IMG/VR virus record: IMGVR_UViG_3300042731_005494
Coordinates: 1-21,526 of that record
Source of the DNA: a virus
Reading direction: 5' to 3' (one strand)
DNA: 21,526 nucleotides
Position 1 is the stretch's first letter. The number at the start of each line of letters is the position of its first letter. The translations under genes and the position numbers were made by a program. The notes beneath the pieces were generated by a model. It saw only the letters and a list, made by a program, of their open reading frames with translations. It was not told the DNA's origin and ran no database searches. This document shows positions 18,297 to 21,526 of this stretch, piece by piece.

Positions 18297-18605
18297 ATGG
18301 GTAAATCAAAACATATGCCATCGCCTGAATCTGTCACCGATACCGCCACGGGTATTGATGCGTCGAAGGACGACGTAATGCGAAACCCAGATGACAAGAC
18401 GGACGCGAAACAAAGCGAGTACGTGGTCGCGCCGGGGCGTTCGATTTGTGGAACCCTCAAAGGTATCATAGACGCTGGTTGCGCAGTTACTCCAAAATGC
18501 TTCCGTGGCAATTCCAATGCGATTTTTCGAGATCTTGTTGAACGAGGCGATGTCGTCACCAAGGCCGACTACGAATTGAAGCTCAAGGAGGCGGCCAAGA
18601 AGTAG
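18297..18605 (+). CDS. FI-position head protein (102 aa)
   Basis: The ATG at 18297 is two bases after the capsid stop, with AAAGGA inside the capsid gene end as ribosome binding site. The first ~40 residues are polar and probably disordered (PESVTDTATGIDASKDDVMR). The rest has the pattern YVVAPGRSICGTLKGIIDAG, then FRDLVERGDVVTKADYELKL, which is common in small proteins after lambda-type capsid genes. By position it would correspond to gpFI, which helps DNA packaging onto proheads, but sequence identity to gpFI is not claimed. Confidence 0.65.
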   Translation: MGKSKHMPSPESVTDTATGIDASKDDVMRNPDDKTDAKQSEYVVAPGRSICGTLKGIIDAGCAVTPKCFRGNSNAIFRDLVERGDVVTKADYELKLKEAAKK

Positions 18606-18989
18606 ATGTCCCTTCGAGATGAAGCGCATCTCGACCTGATCGAGATCATGAACGATGAAGAAACCGGCGGGGATCTGTGTACCATCACGAGCCCCGCTGG
18701 CGCCTTCCATGCGTTTCGAGTTTTCGGAAACGACATCCACCTCGCCATCGACCCGGGGACCGGTCAGTACGTGACCGGGAGGCAATCCTCCATCTCCGTG
18801 CTCATCTCCGAGCTGCTGGCCGTTGGCTTCGAGGTGATACGAGGTATTGCCGACAAGGATTCCAGGCCATGGGTGGTGGACACCGTCGATGTCAACGGCA
18901 TTCCAGGGAAATTCAAGGTCTCGGAATCCAACCCGGACAACGGGGCCGGACTGAACACGCTCTTTCTTGAGTTGTATGAAAGTGAATGA
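18606..18989 (+). CDS. Head-tail connector, FII-like position (127 aa)
   Basis: The ATG at 18606 follows the previous stop with no gap; AAGGAGG lies about 15 bases upstream, far but usable by reinitiation. Strand-rich segments GNDIHLAIDPGTGQYVTGRQ, then SSISVLISELLAVGFEVIRG and a C-terminal GKFKVSESNPDNGAGLNTLF resemble the short beta-proteins that seal the connector and receive the tail (FII-type and related). Length 127 versus 117 for lambda gpFII. I am confident of a virion connector role, less of the precise homolog. Confidence 0.65.
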   Translation: MSLRDEAHLDLIEIMNDEETGGDLCTITSPAGAFHAFRVFGNDIHLAIDPGTGQYVTGRQSSISVLISELLAVGFEVIRGIADKDSRPWVVDTVDVNGIPGKFKVSESNPDNGAGLNTLFLELYESE

Positions 18990-18992
18990 AGC

Positions 18993-19418
18993 ATGAGTAC
19001 ATTAAGCATGCCAATGCGCAACGCCATGAGAAATGCCGGCAATGCGCTTTTTGATGCAGGATCGGGCACCTACCCAACCCTGAGATACCGGACATCAGGT
19101 GACGCAGATCTATTGGTCATCAATCTCGACACGACCAAGGCCGTCGCCGATGCTGTTGATGCCGTGAGCACGTTCAATCCACCGGATGGCGAGGCGTCAT
19201 GGGTTGGCTATCAGCAGTTGCCATCAGCCGCAGGCACCGTCGCGAAGGTCGCCATATGCGACAAGGACGGCAACGTTCGAGAAACAGGATCCGCTGGAAC
19301 AACGGGCTCTGGTGAGGAATTCGAATTAACCTCGTTGACCCTCGCCACGGACATCCCGGTGACGTTCAGCGCGGCACCAACGGTCACCCAGCGCGAAACC
19401 TACGATCCGACACCGTAA
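18993..19418 (+). CDS. Virion structural protein of the connector/tail region (141 aa)
   Basis: The ATG at 18993 has no strong ribosome binding site and sits three bases after the previous stop. The protein begins with a helix (PMRNAMRNAGNALFDAGSGT), then beta-strands TLRYRTSGDADLLVINLDTT and NPPDGEASWVGYQQLPSAAG, ending in EFELTSLTLATDIPVTFSAA. Similar short proteins with this helix-plus-strand pattern occur between connector and tail genes of many siphophages; their exact role is not known to me. Confidence 0.6.
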   Translation: MSTLSMPMRNAMRNAGNALFDAGSGTYPTLRYRTSGDADLLVINLDTTKAVADAVDAVSTFNPPDGEASWVGYQQLPSAAGTVAKVAICDKDGNVRETGSAGTTGSGEEFELTSLTLATDIPVTFSAAPTVTQRETYDPTP

Positions 19419-19427
19419 GGAGGTGCG

Positions 19428-19760
19428 ATGAAGTCCATCTATCAGAAGCTCGATGTCGGACACACGTTCGATCTGGCCAGTGTCCCATGGTATGTCCGGG
19501 AGAAGTGGAGAGGAAAGATCTGTATCCAGCTTTGCAGCGAAAACAACGAAAGCTCGCGCGAGGAGACGGGCGGCATCTGGGTGAATCCAAGTGACTCCCG
19601 TTTTGCTGACGAGATCGCTCGCATCCTGGATCTGTCCAATCGAAACTTCAATCGGTGCGAAACATGCGCCGCGGCTGGGTACACGACATACGAAGAGCTC
19701 TGCTCTGGGTGCCAGAACAACGTCACTCAAATCAATCAGCTGAAAGCGATGCTTGGGTAA
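19428..19760 (+). CDS. Hypothetical structural-region protein with Cys pairs (110 aa)
   Basis: AAGGAGGTG (19419-19427 region) gives one of the best ribosome binding sites in the operon for ATG 19428. The 110-residue product has an aromatic N-terminus (KLDVGHTFDLASVPWYVREK), a middle TGGIWVNPSDSRFADEIARI, and a C-terminal FNRCETCAAAGYTTYEELCS-G-C. The C-x2-C...C-x2-C arrangement is a probable zinc site. No family is recognised. The stop overlaps the next start as TAATG. Confidence 0.6.
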   Translation: MKSIYQKLDVGHTFDLASVPWYVREKWRGKICIQLCSENNESSREETGGIWVNPSDSRFADEIARILDLSNRNFNRCETCAAAGYTTYEELCSGCQNNVTQINQLKAMLG

Positions 19761-21526
19761 TGCCGGTTCAGCGCCTCATAGGGAATGAGTGGTCTTCGGT
19801 GCCGACCGCATCGAGGCTACCCAATTACTATGGGGCGAACAAGTACACGGTTCTGTACACAGGCGTTGTAAAGTACATTCGAAATTATTCAATCTCATCC
19901 GGAAATCTCAAAGTCGCCGCCCATCTCGACAACGGATCCGATCACCCCGGTGACCTTCTGGCATCCAATGATGACGGGTATGCATGTTCTGGTTCATCGT
20001 GGAATGAAATTCCAATAGACGACTTTGCCGTCACGCAGAACGACGAAGTTTGGCTTGGTGGCAATTGCGATACCAACGGTACATTGTCTTCCAGCGCCGG
20101 CGGCACTCTGAGGTATGTCGCTGCGACATACTCAACGTGGGCGGCGTCTGATCCCTCGATTAATCTTCCGAGCACCTATGGGCATACTGTTGGAATGCAG
20201 GCATGGGGGTATATTCCCCCATCGATCAGCGGCATCAACTCGGGCAACCCCATCACACCTGGAGGATCGCTATCAGGTACCGGATCGGACTTCGAAACGG
20301 CACAAGGTGGCGGGAAGTTCGAGCTCTGTGACAACATCAATTATGATTCCGCCACGATCAAAGTAGAGCAGACGGTATCCACATGGGTAGACGATACCAT
20401 AACCGGCACCGTCGTCCAGGGCGGTCTATCGGCAGGAACCGTCTATGCTTTTGTAACGACAGATAGCGGCCAGAGAAACTCTGTCGGATTTGCGGTCACG
20501 CTGTCCGCGTCCACAAATGCATGCACGGGCAACATTCAGTCCCCCGCGTCGATATCTGCGTCTACCGGCACACAGTCAAACCAAGCATCAGCATCGGCGT
20601 TCTCTCCGGCCTCGGAGGCGGAGGCTTCGACGACGAGCGTCAATAGCGCATCTGGTGAAGCCTATTCACCAGCATCGGAGCACAGTGCAGGCGCCACCCA
20701 AGCAAATGAGGCGTCAGCAGATTTCCTGTCGCCGGCATCTAAGGTAGCGGCAACGGCGTCGAGCGCTAACATCGCATCAGGCAATGCCTATTCGCCAGCA
20801 CCAGAATATAGCGCCAACGCTACTCAGGCAAACGATGCGTCAGCATCTTTTTTCTCGCCAGCATCCGAGGCCAGCGCTACGGCGACCAATGCCGCAGTCA
20901 ACATTGCATCGGCGAACATCTCGTCGCCCGCCTCGCAAGCATCCGCATCGGCGACCCAGCAAAACATCGCAACGGCCGATTTCAGCTCCCCTGCGTCCGT
21001 CGCGCACGCGGTGGCCATCAACGCAATCCTCAACTACGCTTCCGCAGTCATTTACTCGCCGGCGTCGATGATGAACGCCACCGCGACCCAAGAGAACAAA
21101 GCGAGTGCCGCGATATGGTCGCCTGCATCGGTAATGAGCGCTTCCGAGTATCCATTTACCAGAGAGTGGATAATCCCATTGGTGACAGACATGGATGGAT
21201 TCGAGATTGTCAGAGACAGGATTGCCGAGATCTTGGCGCTCGAGACGGCGTCCCAACAGGCCCTTGCGGCCGCTGCTGGATACGATCCGAATGACTGGAA
21301 ATTCCTGGTCTACGCCGAGCGCATCGACCCGTGGGAGCTCTACCGAGACGGTGCGGACAAGACGCCAATCGTCAACGTCTGGTACGACTCGGATGTATTC
21401 GACAAATCGACATCCAATAACACGACGAGGCAGACGACTACCAGTCAATTCAATATTGACTGCTACGCTTGGGCGCCATCAAGACAGACAGTCGATGGCC
21501 ACGCCCCCGGGGATGAATCCGCGGCA
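19760..21526 (+). CDS. Multidomain tail-associated protein with SPAS repeats (589+ aa, runs off the window)
   Basis: The frame from ATG 19760 (TAATG overlap) has no stop to the right edge. Residues 1-152 are strand-rich with jelly-roll-like segments (YTGVVKYIRNYSISSGNLKV, then DHPGDLLASND). Residues 153-260 resemble an IPT/TIG domain (SISGINSGNPITPGGSLSGT, VSTWVDDTITGTV, VYAFVTTDSG). Residues 261 to about 457 hold ten S-P-A-S repeats of 21 or 23 residues. From about 459 the sequence changes to a phage domain (REWIIPLVTDMDGFEIVRDR, PIVNVWYDSDVF, FNIDCYAWAP, GHAPGDE) that I recall as a separate ~200-residue protein next to connector genes in other phages. The protein is therefore probably a virion component carrying an adhesive or stalk-like N-terminal extension. 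Its end is missing, so total length is unknown. Confidence 0.75.
   Translation, partial: MPVQRLIGNEWSSVPTASRLPNYYGANKYTVLYTGVVKYIRNYSISSGNLKVAAHLDNGSDHPGDLLASNDDGYACSGSSWNEIPIDDFAVTQNDEVWLGGNCDTNGTLSSSAGGTLRYVAATYSTWAASDPSINLPSTYGHTVGMQAWGYIPPSISGINSGNPITPGGSLSGTGSDFETAQGGGKFELCDNINYDSATIKVEQTVSTWVDDTITGTVVQGGLSAGTVYAFVTTDSGQRNSVGFAVTLSASTNACTGNIQSPASISASTGTQSNQASASAFSPASEAEASTTSVNSASGEAYSPASEHSAGATQANEASADFLSPASKVAATASSANIASGNAYSPAPEYSANATQANDASASFFSPASEASATATNAAVNIASANISSPASQASASATQQNIATADFSSPASVAHAVAINAILNYASAVIYSPASMMNATATQENKASAAIWSPASVMSASEYPFTREWIIPLVTDMDGFEIVRDRIAEILALETASQQALAAAAGYDPNDWKFLVYAERIDPWELYRDGADKTPIVNVWYDSDVFDKSTSNNTTRQTTTSQFNIDCYAWAPSRQTVDGHAPGDESAA
20540..21130 (+). repeat. 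Ten SPAS repeats of 63 or 69 bp (21/23 residues)
   Basis: Repeat starts (Ser-Pro-Ala-Ser/Pro) are at 20540, 20603, 20666, 20729, 20792, 20855, 20924, 20987, 21056 and 21119. The period is 63 bp except for two units of 69 bp. The loose consensus is S-P-A-S-x3-A-x-A-T-Q-x-N-x-A-S-A-x-aromatic. Codons differ strongly between units, so the repeat is kept at protein level rather than recently copied. Confidence 0.85.

Noticed and set aside
20540-21130. CRISPR-like array because of regular 63-bp spacing
   Set aside because: The repeats lie inside an open reading frame, differ at the DNA level and encode a 21-residue protein repeat.
20840-21448. Minus-strand frame over the SPAS repeats
   Set aside because: It is an antisense shadow of the repeat-bearing gene, Arg/Gly-rich without motifs.
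1-21526. tRNA genes, insertion sequences, integrase or attachment site
   Set aside because: I saw no tRNA-like cloverleaf, transposase or integrase motif and no repeat pair that looks like an attachment site.

Overview
The window is a stretch of a lambda-type tailed phage or prophage. The + strand carries, left to right, a replication/early-accessory block, a moron-like block, then a head-morphogenesis block in the lambda gene order (small terminase, large terminase, W position, portal B, protease C with nested scaffold, decoration D, major capsid E, FI/FII-like connectors, then a large tail-associated protein that runs off the right edge). Most + genes are joined by ATGA, TGATG or TAATG overlaps, so they form long translationally coupled operons. 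The host cannot be fixed from this window. The lipoprotein at 6634 has a long Asp-Thr/Asp-Ser/Asp-Ala linker followed by a Cys-rich domain, a style common in Myxococcota and related former deltaproteobacteria, so such a host is my best guess.

Left part (1-5770): the end of a DnaB-type helicase, several small proteins (one single-span membrane peptide), a lytic transglycosylase, a DUF7694-like protein, a Lar-like zinc ribbon, an HTH protein that seems to change frame, two DNA methyltransferases of different architecture, a lipoprotein, and small Cys-rich or beta-barrel-like proteins. Lar plus two methyltransferases suggests an anti-restriction set.

Middle (5770-8813): a basic gpZ-like morphogenesis gene lies on the minus strand, far from and opposite to the head genes. 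It is divergent, by 18 bp, from a secreted Cys-rich lipoprotein (moron candidate). Small genes, a clear terminator (8128-8164) and a 237-bp intergenic region follow. That region has a G-rich tract and nine TTGACA-core boxes directly upstream of the small terminase gene, the place and layout of a cos site (cosN then cosB) in lambda.

Right part (8814-21526): after the large terminase the late operon is interrupted by a minus-strand cassette (11395-13223) of six small genes. The cassette has its own promoter, with a perfect 20-bp palindrome between -35 and -10. Five of its genes share a dyad placed right against the ribosome binding site, and two intergenic segments are copies of a 62-bp element. 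The late operon then restarts at 13471 behind a second box array, TGAGACA, whose last copy overlaps the start codon. The head module has two elaborated proteins: a decoration protein with an inserted domain of about 100 residues, and a terminal partial protein that joins a jelly-roll-like domain, an IPT-like domain, ten 21/23-residue SPAS repeats and a phage tail-region domain.

The most novel material is regulatory and architectural: the two box arrays, the dyad-plus-RBS cassette of the minus operon, the displaced gpZ-like gene, and the repeat-bearing fusion at the right edge. Family names rest on motifs and synteny read by eye; no database search was run.
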